From Henriciella algicola (lineage in GTDB: Bacteria; Pseudomonadota; Alphaproteobacteria; Caulobacterales; Hyphomonadaceae): a stretch of DNA of 64,000 bases. The notes under the pieces are model-generated. The model saw nothing but the letters and a program-made list of their open reading frames with translations. It ran no database searches and was not told the DNA's origin. Positions 16,091-24,443 of the stretch are shown here, one piece after another (position 1 is the first letter of the stretch; every line of letters starts with the position of its first letter). The stretch spans positions 62,001 to 126,000 of the forward strand of contig NZ_QWGA01000006.1 of assembly GCF_003576245.1 (NCBI RefSeq), written 5' to 3'. Position numbers and translations under genes: made by a program.

Positions 16091-17464
16091 CTAGAAGAGA
16101 AGCTCATTGTCCTCTTCTTCTGCCCTCGTCTCATCATGCATGGCGATAGCGATACCGAATGTCAGGATGCCGACACGCCCGGCTGTCATCAGGACAATGA
16201 TGATGAGCTTTCCGAGTGAAGACAGATCACCCGTTATGCCCATGGACAGGCCAACCGTGCCAAGCGCCGAAATCACCTCAAACACGACGCGGTCAAAGGC
16301 AAATTGCGGGTCGGTCAGACCGAGCAGGAAGACGGCGATGGCGAGAAGCACAATGAAATACACTGCCGAAGCGCCGGCCGCCTGTAGGCGTGAGGCCGCA
16401 ATCGGGCGTTTGAAGAACCGCACACGGCTACGCTGTTTCAGCGTGGAGCGCATGATCGCCAGCAAGGCAGCGAAAGTGGTCGTCTTGAGGCCGCCGCCCG
16501 TACCAGACGGTGATGCACCAATGGCCATCAGCACGAAGAGAACCATGAGGACAGACATGGACAGGGCGCCGATGGGCACGGTGTTGAAGCCGACCGTCGT
16601 GGTTGCCGTCATCGTCTGGAAGAAAGCAGCGAGCAGACGCTCCGTCGGCTGCAGGGCTGCGATGCCCGGGTCGGCCACGAACAGGACGAGCGTGCCTATG
16701 AACAGGAAGGCCCCGGTGATGCGAAGGATCACCTTGGTGGTAAAACCGAGATGGAAGGCGGCAGAGGTAAAATTGCGCCAGACGTCATGGATAACCAGGA
16801 AGCCCATCGCACCAAGCAGGCTGAGAGCCGAGATCACGACATTCAGGCCGACATCGCCGCTATAGGCCTCAAAGCTGTTCGGATTCAGGCTGAAACCGGC
16901 TGTACAGAATGCAGAAACGGCATGGAAGATGGCGCTCCAGACAGCGTCTTCCTGACCTGCGCCCGCGAAGATGAAATAGAGCGCCAGCGCGCCGATCGCT
17001 TCGCAGACCAACGTAAAGATAACGACGGTGAGAATGAAATGGCCGGGCTTCAGATCCTTCGGAAGTGCGAAGGCGGCGCGCGCCATCTTCTCACGCAGCG
17101 GCGAGAGCTTGTGCGCCGTCGCCATGACCGCGAAAGACCCGATTGTCATGTATCCGACGCCGCCAACCTGGATCAGGAGGAGAATGATCAGCTCGCCGAA
17201 AAAGCTGTAATTCGAGCCGGGGTCCACCGTGACGAGGCCGGTCGTCGATACCGCTGAAACGGCGGTGAAGAAGTTGTCGATCGCCGCGACAGGGCCCTCA
17301 TGAGCGAAAGGCAGCGAAAGGAGCAGCCAGCCCGCCAGCATGTAGCCGACATATCCGACAACGAGGAGCTTGGCGGGATTGGTGCGGAGCATGGCAAGGC
17401 GCGTGCCCCGCCACAAATTGCTCAGAAACGATCGTTTTTTGCGACCGGACGTTTCTGTTGGCAT
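16091..17464 (-). CDS. TrkH/KtrB-family potassium uptake membrane subunit
   Basis: This 457-residue inner-membrane protein has four repeated helix-P-loop-helix units with selectivity-filter sequences at STTGLVT, FCTAGFSL, TTTVGFNT and GTVGLSM. This is the K+ channel-like architecture of TrkH/KtrB. Its length and lack of extra N-terminal helices suggest KtrB/TrkG-like proteins. They import K+ together with a cytosolic TrkA/KtrA ring protein, which is not encoded nearby. The ATG at 17462-17464 is preceded by GAGGGAGG some 14 bases upstream. A TTG at 17488 would add eight residues. Transcription may read toward the his promoter, as only a short gap separates them. Confidence 0.88.
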   Translation of the reverse strand: MPTETSGRKKRSFLSNLWRGTRLAMLRTNPAKLLVVGYVGYMLAGWLLLSLPFAHEGPVAAIDNFFTAVSAVSTTGLVTVDPGSNYSFFGELIILLLIQVGGVGYMTIGSFAVMATAHKLSPLREKMARAAFALPKDLKPGHFILTVVIFTLVCEAIGALALYFIFAGAGQEDAVWSAIFHAVSAFCTAGFSLNPNSFEAYSGDVGLNVVISALSLLGAMGFLVIHDVWRNFTSAAFHLGFTTKVILRITGAFLFIGTLVLFVADPGIAALQPTERLLAAFFQTMTATTTVGFNTVPIGALSMSVLMVLFVLMAIGASPSGTGGGLKTTTFAALLAIMRSTLKQRSRVRFFKRPIAASRLQAAGASAVYFIVLLAIAVFLLGLTDPQFAFDRVVFEVISALGTVGLSMGITGDLSSLGKLIIIVLMTAGRVGILTFGIAIAMHDETRAEEEDNELLF

Positions 17465-17597
17465 CTGGTGGCTATCAGCCTCCCTCAAAATGTGGCGATC
17501 AAAACGCGCGGGAGAAGGAATAGTTTCCCGATATTCCTGTCAGGCGATTGGCATTAGCCTTGCTTCGCGTCTCAGGAGAGTTACGGAGTGTATCCTG

Positions 17598-18074
17598 ATG
17601 AAACGTCTGATCGCCTCACTTGTCCTGTCTGCCCTGCCCTTTTCGGCCGCCGCTTCGCCAGACCTTGCGCGGGATTGGGGGACGAAGGCGAGTGCGCTTT
17701 ACGAGGATACGATCGAGCTCCTCGAAAGCGATTCCGGCATTCCCGACAGCTATGAGACCGAGATTGGCCGCTTTGCGCTGACCGCCGGGCGTCTGGGCAG
17801 CTGGATCGATGGCTCAGGCGGCCCGTCAGACCTTGGATGCATTTTTCGCGGCATGGCCGAGGAAGGCGAGACGCAGCTCATGGCGCTGGAAAGCGCTGAC
17901 ACACCGGATGCCCGCGAAGATAGCCTGAAGCGTCTCGCGACCATGTTTTCCGACGCGGAAGCGATTGCCGCAGCCGCCGCTTTATCGGCTGATAAGGGCC
18001 GCCCCACCGAGCTGCATGCAGGTCAGAACAGCTGCGCAGCGAACTCAGCCGCGACCCACGCTGTCCTGCAATAA
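17598..18074 (+). CDS. Exported hypothetical protein
   Basis: This 158-residue protein was not recognised. It has a clear signal peptide (MKRLIASLVLSALPFSAAA, likely cleavage before SPDL), then a helical Ala- and Glu-rich domain with two cysteines (LGCIFRG and NSCAAN) that could form a disulfide in the periplasm. Coding is supported by the signal peptide and GGAG upstream. The frame continues upstream through trkH antisense; that part is not used. A weak hairpin follows at 18161-18179. Confidence 0.6.
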   Translation: MKRLIASLVLSALPFSAAASPDLARDWGTKASALYEDTIELLESDSGIPDSYETEIGRFALTAGRLGSWIDGSGGPSDLGCIFRGMAEEGETQLMALESADTPDAREDSLKRLATMFSDAEAIAAAAALSADKGRPTELHAGQNSCAANSAATHAVLQ

Positions 18075-18162
18075 GCATTACAGCTGCCCCATTCTGGGAC
18101 AGTTTATTTTTCTGCAGATAGTTTGGAACGGTCTCGCCCCCTCGCGCATAGTCTAGGTCAGG

Positions 18163-18214
18163 AAGGCAGAATGCCTTTCCAATGACAGACCAGCTGCGGG
18201 CAGAAAGCCCGCAG
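18163..18214. other. Two hairpins between convergent genes
   Basis: AAGGCA / TGCCTT (18163-18177) and the perfect 8-bp stem CTGCGGGC / GCCCGCAG (18194-18214) lie in the 255-bp gap between convergent genes. Neither has a good T-run. They may act as weak bidirectional terminators. Nothing else was seen in this gap. Confidence 0.35.
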
Positions 18215-18329
18215 CCTGTCCTATTCCCCCGCACGGCCAGAATGGCTGCGTCCCCAAAAAGCCGGACCTGGTGACAGAATGCACCCCGGCACTTTTTGCG
18301 GCGTTATCGGGCGGCGTTTTACCCGAAAA

Positions 18330-19175
18330 TCAGGACTTTTCGAAACGGGCCTTGAAGGCTTCCGGATCGAAGAATCGGATGATGCCGGACTGGCTTCCCG
18401 TCGCCATCAGCGTGCCATCGTCGGCGAACATGGCGACGCGGCCATGCACAAAGCCATTGTGCACGCCCTCAATCTGGATGTCGCAGCAGACCCATTCAGT
18501 CTCAACGATCTGATGAATGCGCAGCGTATTGTCGAGCGAGTTTGCGCCCGCCGGAAGGCCGAGCGCGTGGCTGGTGCCTGAGGGGACGAAGTCATTGATG
18601 ATGGCCAGCATGGCCGAGTCGATCGAGTGCCCGGTCTTTGACCGGCCCCAAAGGACGACGCGGCCATCCTTGCTGCTGCCGCCTTCAATGGAGCGGTCAG
18701 GCGAATAGCGCCCCTGCGCGACGCGCATGTCGAGATAGTGGTGCAAGTCGACATTGTGCTTGTCGAAGCGCGGCATGGGCGGGCAGTCCTCTGGCCGCGC
18801 CACATCCGGCTTGGTCTGCCATTGCTGGGAGTGTTCGGACTCGCGCTCACCGACGGCCGCGTTCACCGTGAAGATCTCGCGGTCCTTGATATGGCCGAGG
18901 ACACGCGCCTGGGTGATGTTCTTGCCAACCACGGGCGAGCGGACGTCAACATCAAGAACATCCGGTGGGTTCGCAAAAGAGAGATACTGCGCTGTTGCCC
19001 AGATGCAGGGGCGCCCTGTCGTGCGCTCCAGCGCGGTAATCGCCGTGCCGAGACCTACCCCGCCAAAAAGGAATTTCTTGCCGGGAGGGCCGACGCAATA
19101 GCGCTCCTCAACCGGCAAATACCAGCGATAGGGATTGTGGGTCGATTTCAGGTCGATGAAGGGCGCGTCTGTCAT
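18330..19175 (-). CDS. Acyl-CoA thioesterase, TesB-like double hot-dog protein
   Basis: This 281-residue protein is built of two hot-dog domains. The first contains FGGVGLGTAI.ALE...GRP, WATAQYLSFA and VDVRSPVVGKNITQARV. The second has HALGLPAGANSLDNTLRIHQ, EWVCCDIQIEGVHNGFVHGRVAMF and DGTLMATGSQSGIIR. These match TesB/ACOT8-type thioesterases that hydrolyse acyl-CoA to free fatty acid and CoA. The start MTDAPFIDL at 19173-19175 is chosen because upstream residues fit no family. A second ATG lies 33 bp upstream and neither has a strong ribosome-binding site. Confidence 0.75.
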   Translation of the reverse strand: MTDAPFIDLKSTHNPYRWYLPVEERYCVGPPGKKFLFGGVGLGTAITALERTTGRPCIWATAQYLSFANPPDVLDVDVRSPVVGKNITQARVLGHIKDREIFTVNAAVGERESEHSQQWQTKPDVARPEDCPPMPRFDKHNVDLHHYLDMRVAQGRYSPDRSIEGGSSKDGRVVLWGRSKTGHSIDSAMLAIINDFVPSGTSHALGLPAGANSLDNTLRIHQIVETEWVCCDIQIEGVHNGFVHGRVAMFADDGTLMATGSQSGIIRFFDPEAFKARFEKS

Positions 19176-19346
19176 GGCGTTGGGCTTTAGCGCAATTTTT
19201 GCTGCCATGAAAAGCCGCTTGGAAGATGACGCAGCGTCTAGCGCTTTTTCCGAGGCGAGTGGCGAGCCCTGAGGCCCCTGAGCCGTCTTGACGGCACACC
19301 AGAACATGCAACTAGTCGAGGCTCGACGATCTATCGGGGGACAGAA

Positions 19347-20021
19347 ATGATCAAACCATCGCAATCACGCCTAACATCTCGTTCGCTCAAGACCGCCCTG
19401 ACTTTTGCTCTCTTCGTGGGGATGATGGGGCAGCTAGGCGCCAATTCGCAAACCAAGGAACAGTACTACCAGGCGGGCGTGTCGGCCTACCAAGCGCAGA
19501 ATTTCACTCAAGCCTTCACGTTCTTCAAAACATCGTGCGACGCTGGCTATGCGTATGGATGTGCCTATCTCGGCGCGATGTACCAGGGCGGCCAAGGCGT
19601 TGAAAAGGATCGCTCAACTGCTCGCATCTATCACGACAAGGCATGCGCGGCCGATATGGCGTCGGCCTGCTTCAATCTCGGTGTATTGCAACGTGATGCG
19701 GAAGGCGGGCCTGCTGACCCGGTGAAAGCACGCGAAAGTTTCTCCAAAGCCTGCGCGATTGGGCAGAATTACTTCTGCTTCGACTATGGGAACATGCAGG
19801 TTTTCGGGGACGGCGGTCCAGTCGACATGACGGGCGCCCGGAGCAGCTTTACCGTGAGCTGCGCCGACGATCACAACACGTCATGCTTCAACCTGGGTAT
19901 GATGCAGGCAAAAGGTGACGGCGGGCCGAAAGAAGCCGAGGCAAGCGCAGCGAATTTCGCGAAGGCATGCACTCTCGGGTTCGAAAGAGCCTGCGTTTTC
20001 GCAGACGTCAGCGCTCCTTAG
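19347..20021 (+). CDS. Cysteine-rich Sel1/Hcp-like repeat protein, exported
   Basis: This 224-residue protein starts with a membrane-targeting segment (TALTFALFVGMMGQLGA) and then about five Sel1-like repeats of 36-38 residues. Each has paired cysteines, such as SCDAGYAYGCAYLG, KACAADMASACFNLG and KACAIGQNYFCFDYG. The regularly spaced pairs resemble Helicobacter Hcp proteins, where each repeat carries a disulfide, so periplasmic location is likely. Sel1 proteins are scaffolds for protein contacts; the partner is unknown. GGGGGACAGAA precedes the ATG. The end overlaps the convergent permease gene by 14 bp. Confidence 0.75.
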   Translation: MIKPSQSRLTSRSLKTALTFALFVGMMGQLGANSQTKEQYYQAGVSAYQAQNFTQAFTFFKTSCDAGYAYGCAYLGAMYQGGQGVEKDRSTARIYHDKACAADMASACFNLGVLQRDAEGGPADPVKARESFSKACAIGQNYFCFDYGNMQVFGDGGPVDMTGARSSFTVSCADDHNTSCFNLGMMQAKGDGGPKEAEASAANFAKACTLGFERACVFADVSAP

Positions 20022-20910
20022 GGTCGAGTGCGTCGCGCAGGCCGTCGCCGATGAAGTTAAGGCAGAGCAGCGTCACCGCCATCAGGATGGCCGGGGCCAT
20101 GAGCAGCCATGGCTTGTCCTGCATTTCCTTGGCACCGTTCGAGATCAGCACGCCGAGCGAGGTCAGCGGCTCATTCACGCCGAGGCCGAGGAAGGAGAGG
20201 AAGCTCTCTGCCATGATGACGACCGGTATGGTCAGCGTCACATACACGGCTACCGGGCCGACCACATTTGGCAGGATGTGGCGGCGGATAATCGCCGGGC
20301 CGGACACGCCTGCGGCGCGGGCGGCCTCGATGAATTCCTTGCCCTTGATGGCGAGGGTCTGGCCACGCACGATCCGGCTCATCGTCAGCCACTCCACAGC
20401 GCCGATGGCGGCGAAGATCAGAATGATGTTGCGGCCGAAAACGGTCAGCAGCAGGATCACGAAGAAGATGAAGGGCATGGCGTAGAGCACGTCCACGAAC
20501 CGCATCATGAGGTTGTCGGTGCGCCCGCCAACATAGCCGGCAATTGCGCCCCAGGTGACGCCGATGACCAGCGAGACGAGCGTTGCGACCATGCCCACGG
20601 CCAGCGAAATGCGAAGGCCGAGCAGGTTACGCGCGACAAGGTCTCGGCCCTGCTCATCGGTGCCAAGCAGGTGCCAGTTCTCGAAAGTCGGGGCGAGTTC
20701 TGTCTGCGCCGAGATGCGGCTATAGTCGTGCACCCACAGCATCGGACCGAAAGCGGCGAGGAAAATCATCACGCCGAGCACCCACATGGAGATGACGGCC
20801 GCCTTGTTGTTGAACAGGCGGCGCTTGGCGTCATCCCAGAGCGAGCGACCGCCCGCGAGCGCCTGTTCGACCGGATCCTTCCGGCCTGTCATGTCCAGTG
20901 TGTCGACCAT
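20008..20910 (-). CDS. Dipeptide/oligopeptide-type ABC transporter permease (OppC/DppC-like)
   Basis: This 300-residue permease has a cytoplasmic N-terminus, one helix followed by a periplasmic segment (WVHDYSRISAQT...HLLGTDEQGRDLVARNLLG), and the EAA loop KEFIEAARAAGVSGPAIIRRHILPNV that contacts the ATPase. The GTDEQGRD motif is typical of OppC/DppC. Its start overlaps the OppB-like stop by one base (TGATG), so the two are coupled. No substrate-binding protein or ATPase gene is nearby, so the substrate is unknown. Confidence 0.88.
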   Translation of the reverse strand: MVDTLDMTGRKDPVEQALAGGRSLWDDAKRRLFNNKAAVISMWVLGVMIFLAAFGPMLWVHDYSRISAQTELAPTFENWHLLGTDEQGRDLVARNLLGLRISLAVGMVATLVSLVIGVTWGAIAGYVGGRTDNLMMRFVDVLYAMPFIFFVILLLTVFGRNIILIFAAIGAVEWLTMSRIVRGQTLAIKGKEFIEAARAAGVSGPAIIRRHILPNVVGPVAVYVTLTIPVVIMAESFLSFLGLGVNEPLTSLGVLISNGAKEMQDKPWLLMAPAILMAVTLLCLNFIGDGLRDALDPKER

Positions 20911-21881
20911 CAGTCGTATTTCACTTTCGGATCGAGGAGTGCGTAGAGGATGTCGGCGATCAAATTGAACAGCACGATCAGCGTTGCGTAGATGATCAGC
21001 GCGCCCATCACGAGCGTGTAGTCACGGTTGATGGCGCCGTCGACGAAGTAAGACCCCATACCCGGCAGGCCGAAGATACGCTCGATGACGAGTGAACCGG
21101 TCATAACGCGGGCCATGGCGGGACCAGCATAGGAAACAAGCGGCAGGATCGCGGCTGGCAGGACGTGACGCATGATGACTTCACGCTCTGGCAGGCCCTT
21201 GGCACGGGCGGTGCGCACATGAGGCGAGCGCATTGTCTCGATCGTCGAGGCACGCATCAGACGCGAAATGATGGCGATCTGCGGCAGGGCGAGCGTCAGG
21301 ACCGGCAGGGTCATATTATTGAAGCTCATCCCGATATTCGGATACTCCCCCAGACCGCCGACAGCGAACCAGCCTGCGCCCAGCGCAAAGGCGAGAATCA
21401 GGAGCGGGCCGGTCACAAATGTTGGGATCGAGATGCCCGCCATGGCGAAGCCCATCACGGTGTAGTCACCAGTCGTATTCTGGCGAAGGCCGGCAAAAAT
21501 ACCCATGGCCGTACCAACAATGAGGGCGACCAGCATCGCCAGCGAGCCGATGGCTAGACTGACTGGAAGACCGTCGGCGATCAGGTCGTTCACGCTCTTG
21601 CCGAGCGTCTTCATCGAAGGGCCGAAATCGCCCTGGACGACGCCCAGGAGGTAATCAACGAACTGTTTCCAGAGCGGCTGGTCCATGCCGAACTTGGCGG
21701 CGATGGCCGCTTCGGTGGCTGCATTCAGCTTGCGTTCGCCGTCAAACGGACCGCCGGGCGCCAAACGCATCATGAAGAAAGCGACCGCGATAATGACGAG
21801 AAGTGTCGGGATCGCGAAGAGCAGACGCCTGATCACATAGGCCCAAGGAATGCGGGAAAGGCTTCGCTGCAGCGCTGACAC
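20910..21881 (-). CDS. Dipeptide/oligopeptide-type ABC transporter permease (OppB/DppB-like)
   Basis: This 323-residue permease has six membrane helices, the N-terminal RRLLFAIPTLLVIIAVAFFMMRLAPGGPFD signature of OppB/DppB proteins, and the EAA loop HVRTARAKGLPEREVIMRHVLPAA. The C-terminus has the conserved VIERIFGLPGMGSYFVD. It pairs with the OppC-like protein to form the pore. The start codon is GTG at 21879-21881. The missing ATPase and binding protein suggest a distant partner locus or a transporter with shared components. Confidence 0.88.
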   Translation of the reverse strand: MSALQRSLSRIPWAYVIRRLLFAIPTLLVIIAVAFFMMRLAPGGPFDGERKLNAATEAAIAAKFGMDQPLWKQFVDYLLGVVQGDFGPSMKTLGKSVNDLIADGLPVSLAIGSLAMLVALIVGTAMGIFAGLRQNTTGDYTVMGFAMAGISIPTFVTGPLLILAFALGAGWFAVGGLGEYPNIGMSFNNMTLPVLTLALPQIAIISRLMRASTIETMRSPHVRTARAKGLPEREVIMRHVLPAAILPLVSYAGPAMARVMTGSLVIERIFGLPGMGSYFVDGAINRDYTLVMGALIIYATLIVLFNLIADILYALLDPKVKYD

Positions 21882-22003
21882 GTAAGGAAACTCTCAGGCG
21901 ATGTTCAAACATAGGCGACAGGCGGACTTGGCAGCCCGCCACTGGCTTCCTAGGTTCACGCCAGACGAATGCTTGTCAACGCTACATGACACCGAGGTAC
22001 CAG

Positions 22004-22414
22004 ATGGCCGATATCCGAAACGTGACAGACAGTTTTTCTGTCGCGCCGCAAATCTCTGAAGACGATGTAGACGCCATCGCCAAGGCTGGTTTCAAGACCA
22101 TCATTGCCAACCGCCCTGATGGTGAAGGCGGCGTTGATCAGCCGCGCATGGGCTCTATCCGAGCCCGCGCAGAAGAGCTTGGTCTGACCTTTGTGGCACT
22201 GCCTTTTTCGGGTGCACCGACACCGGAGATCATCGAGCGCATGAACTCGATCCTCGCCGAGGCCCCTGCCCCGGCCCTTGCCTACTGCCGCACGGGTACG
22301 CGCTCGATCACGGCCTGGGCCCTCAGCCATGGCGGACAGGGCCAATCGGACGAAATCATCGAAGCTGGCGCAGGCGCTGGCTACGACCTCTCCGGTCTGA
22401 AGCCCCTTCTCTAG
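22004..22414 (+). CDS. TIGR01244-type phosphatase/sulfurtransferase-like protein
   Basis: This 136-residue protein carries the CX5R phosphatase-type loop AYCRTGTRS and the N-terminal pattern VAPQISEDDVDAIAKAGFKTIIANRPDGE, both typical of the TIGR01244 (beta-lactamase hydrolase-like) domain. In other bacteria this domain occurs alone or fused to metallo-beta-lactamase and sulfurtransferase parts in sulfide metabolism. The activity here is not defined. The ATG at 22004 has GAGG eight bases upstream. A second ATG 18 bp upstream is less likely. Confidence 0.78.
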   Translation: MADIRNVTDSFSVAPQISEDDVDAIAKAGFKTIIANRPDGEGGVDQPRMGSIRARAEELGLTFVALPFSGAPTPEIIERMNSILAEAPAPALAYCRTGTRSITAWALSHGGQGQSDEIIEAGAGAGYDLSGLKPLL

Positions 22415-22443
22415 CTTGACGCGTTTCAGCGCAGCGGCAGTAA

Positions 22444-22462
22444 AAGTTTGATCACGAAACTT
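22444..22462. other. Short inverted repeat upstream of the ATP-grasp-like gene
   Basis: AAGTTT and AAACTT flank a seven-base spacer in a 137-bp intergenic gap. It could be an operator or hairpin. There is no T-run to support a terminator. Confidence 0.3.
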
Positions 22463-22551
22463 CAGGGCTTTATGAATTGAAGCTCAGAGGAAGTCGTGCG
22501 ATTCCGGCATCGGTAACTAGCTCACCGCAGCCCGCACGCAGGGGATAATGC

Positions 22552-23487
22552 ATGTCCAGAAACTGGCTGGCAGATTTCAAATACGAAGATGGCGCCTGGC
22601 TCGTGAAGAAGACGGGCCACCGCGTGCCTGCTAATCGCCAGCTCGCGAACGACATTTTCACCTGGCTGACCTTTTACACCATGGCTCAGTCCTGGCGTAC
22701 CTGGCGCCGCATTACCGGGCACAAGCGCCCGACCATCGCCTTCCATCCTGACAAGCCGCGCCCCTGGTACTTCATCTGGCCGGTGATGCATGCTTCCGGC
22801 GCAAAGCTTATCTCTGACGTCTCGCAGGCCGACATCGTCTTCCAGTTCGACGATTCAACCCATGTCGACGCGAGCAAGCCGAAAACGAAGCCCGGCACCC
22901 GCCTGGTCAACTTTGGCTGTAACGATATTTCCAAATCCTGCGTCGCTGAGAGCTTCGAGCTCGCTGCAGGCTATGGCCTGAAAGTCGATCCGCTCAGCTA
23001 TGAAGGGCCGATGGTCGAAAAGTCCGAGAAGAATGCCTGCCATGATGGCCGCATCATCGAAGGTCCGATGGAGCCGCTCGACGGCAAGACCTATCAGCGC
23101 CTCATCGACAATGAGATCGAAGGCGGCCTCGTCGAAGACCTGCGCTGCTGCATCGTTGGCGGCGCACCGACTGTGGTGTTCCGGAAGCGCCGGCCCATCG
23201 CACGCCGCTTCCTGAACGAGAATGTCGACGTCATCCTCGACGAACCGCGCAAATGCTACTCGGCCGAGGAAATCGAGGTCATCACGGCCTTCGCGAAGGA
23301 AATCGGCCTTGAGTGGGGCGGCGTGGATGTGCTGCGCGACCGCAAGTCCGGCAAGATCTTCATCGTCGACGCGAACAAGACGGATATGGGCCCGCCAGTT
23401 GCCCTCAATCTGGGCGACAAGCTGAAGGCGACCCGGCGCATGGCGCGCGCTTTCGTCCTGGCCTTCGCGCCGCGCCGCAACGCCTAG
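22552..23487 (+). CDS. ATP-grasp-like protein of unknown substrate
   Basis: This 311-residue soluble protein was not assigned to a named family. The C-terminal half resembles the ATP-grasp metal-binding region: EWGGVDVLRDRKSGKIFIVDANKTDMGPP provides an Asp and an acidic/Asn pair spaced like Mg-ATP ligands. VVFRKRRPIARRF may be the nucleotide-binding strand. The N-terminal half contains RPTIAFHPDKPRPWYFIWPV and a DIVFQFDDSTH segment. ATP-grasp enzymes ligate carboxylates to amines or thiols. The start has GCAGGGGATAATGC upstream. The metallo-hydrolase gene follows after 44 bp on the same strand, suggesting an operon. Confidence 0.6.
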   Translation: MSRNWLADFKYEDGAWLVKKTGHRVPANRQLANDIFTWLTFYTMAQSWRTWRRITGHKRPTIAFHPDKPRPWYFIWPVMHASGAKLISDVSQADIVFQFDDSTHVDASKPKTKPGTRLVNFGCNDISKSCVAESFELAAGYGLKVDPLSYEGPMVEKSEKNACHDGRIIEGPMEPLDGKTYQRLIDNEIEGGLVEDLRCCIVGGAPTVVFRKRRPIARRFLNENVDVILDEPRKCYSAEEIEVITAFAKEIGLEWGGVDVLRDRKSGKIFIVDANKTDMGPPVALNLGDKLKATRRMARAFVLAFAPRRNA

Positions 23488-23531
23488 AACGGGCAATCCA
23501 GTTTTTCACAATTCAAGGTGAGGGAGTTCAC

Positions 23532-24443
23532 TTGGGAATTCCATACATCAAGGAAATCGACTTCGAATATGGCAAGGTCGAGCAGGTCTCTCCGCTCATC
23601 CGCCGCGTGGTCGCAAATAATCCGGGTCCGTTCACCTTTGTCGGCACCGGGGTCTACATCATCGGGCACGGCAAGGTCGCCGTGATCGATCCGGGCCCTG
23701 AACTGGCAGAGCATTTCGACGCCCTCAAAGAGATCCTGAAGAACGAGACGATCACGCATGTGCTCGTCACACATGGCCACTCTGATCATTCGCCTCTCGC
23801 AAAGCCGCTCGCCAACTGGGCCGGCTGTCTGACCTATGCGAAGAATTCTGGCGTGCCGACCGCCAAGGGTGAGCTTGGCTCTGCCGACGATCTTGGCTTT
23901 ATGCCGGACGTGCAGATCGGCGATGGCGATGTGATTTCGGGTCCCGGCTGGACACTGGACGTGATCGAGACGCCCGGCCACACCTGCAATCATCTCTGCT
24001 TTGGTCTGCGCGAAGAGAATGCCTGCCTGACAGGTGACCATATCATGGGCTGGTCGACGACGATCGTCGCGCCGCCGGATGGCAATATGGGCGACTATAT
24101 GCGCTCGCTCGACAAGATCGAGGAGCGCAATTTCGATATCATGTGGCCGACGCATGGCTCGCCGATCCGCGAAGATGTGAATGGCTTCATCCAGTCCTAT
24201 CGCAATCATCGTCTCGACCGGGAATCGGCCATCATCAAGCATCTCGAAGCGGGTGAGACCAACATCCCGAAGATGGTCGAGAGCATGTATGCCGACGTCG
24301 ACAAGCGCCTGCACCCAGCGGCTGCCCTCTCCGTCCTCGGCCACATGTTGAAGCTCGTCGAGGAAGGGCGCGTCGAGACCGCCGACGCCAGCCCAACGGT
24401 GCGCTCAGAGTTTCGCTGGAAGGCGCTGCAGCAGACGTCCTAG
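23532..24443 (+). CDS. Metallo-beta-lactamase-fold hydrolase (LACTB2-like)
   Basis: This protein of about 303 residues has the complete metal-ligand set: THGHSDHSP, the PGHTCNH histidine, TGDHIMGW and PTHGSP. A helical C-terminal extension includes EAGETNIPKMVESMY and LSVLGHMLKLVEEGRV, a winged-helix-like tail seen in LACTB2-type proteins. The family hydrolyses thioesters or RNA; the substrate is unknown. The only fitting start is TTG at 23532, eight bases after GAGGGAG. The stop shares a CTAG with the convergent next gene. Confidence 0.8.
   Translation: MGIPYIKEIDFEYGKVEQVSPLIRRVVANNPGPFTFVGTGVYIIGHGKVAVIDPGPELAEHFDALKEILKNETITHVLVTHGHSDHSPLAKPLANWAGCLTYAKNSGVPTAKGELGSADDLGFMPDVQIGDGDVISGPGWTLDVIETPGHTCNHLCFGLREENACLTGDHIMGWSTTIVAPPDGNMGDYMRSLDKIEERNFDIMWPTHGSPIREDVNGFIQSYRNHRLDRESAIIKHLEAGETNIPKMVESMYADVDKRLHPAAALSVLGHMLKLVEEGRVETADASPTVRSEFRWKALQQTS

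Noticed and set aside
16091-17488. TTG at 17488 as trkH start
   Set aside because: It would place the GAGGGAGG ribosome-binding sequence inside the coding region; the ATG at 17464 is preferred, though not proven.
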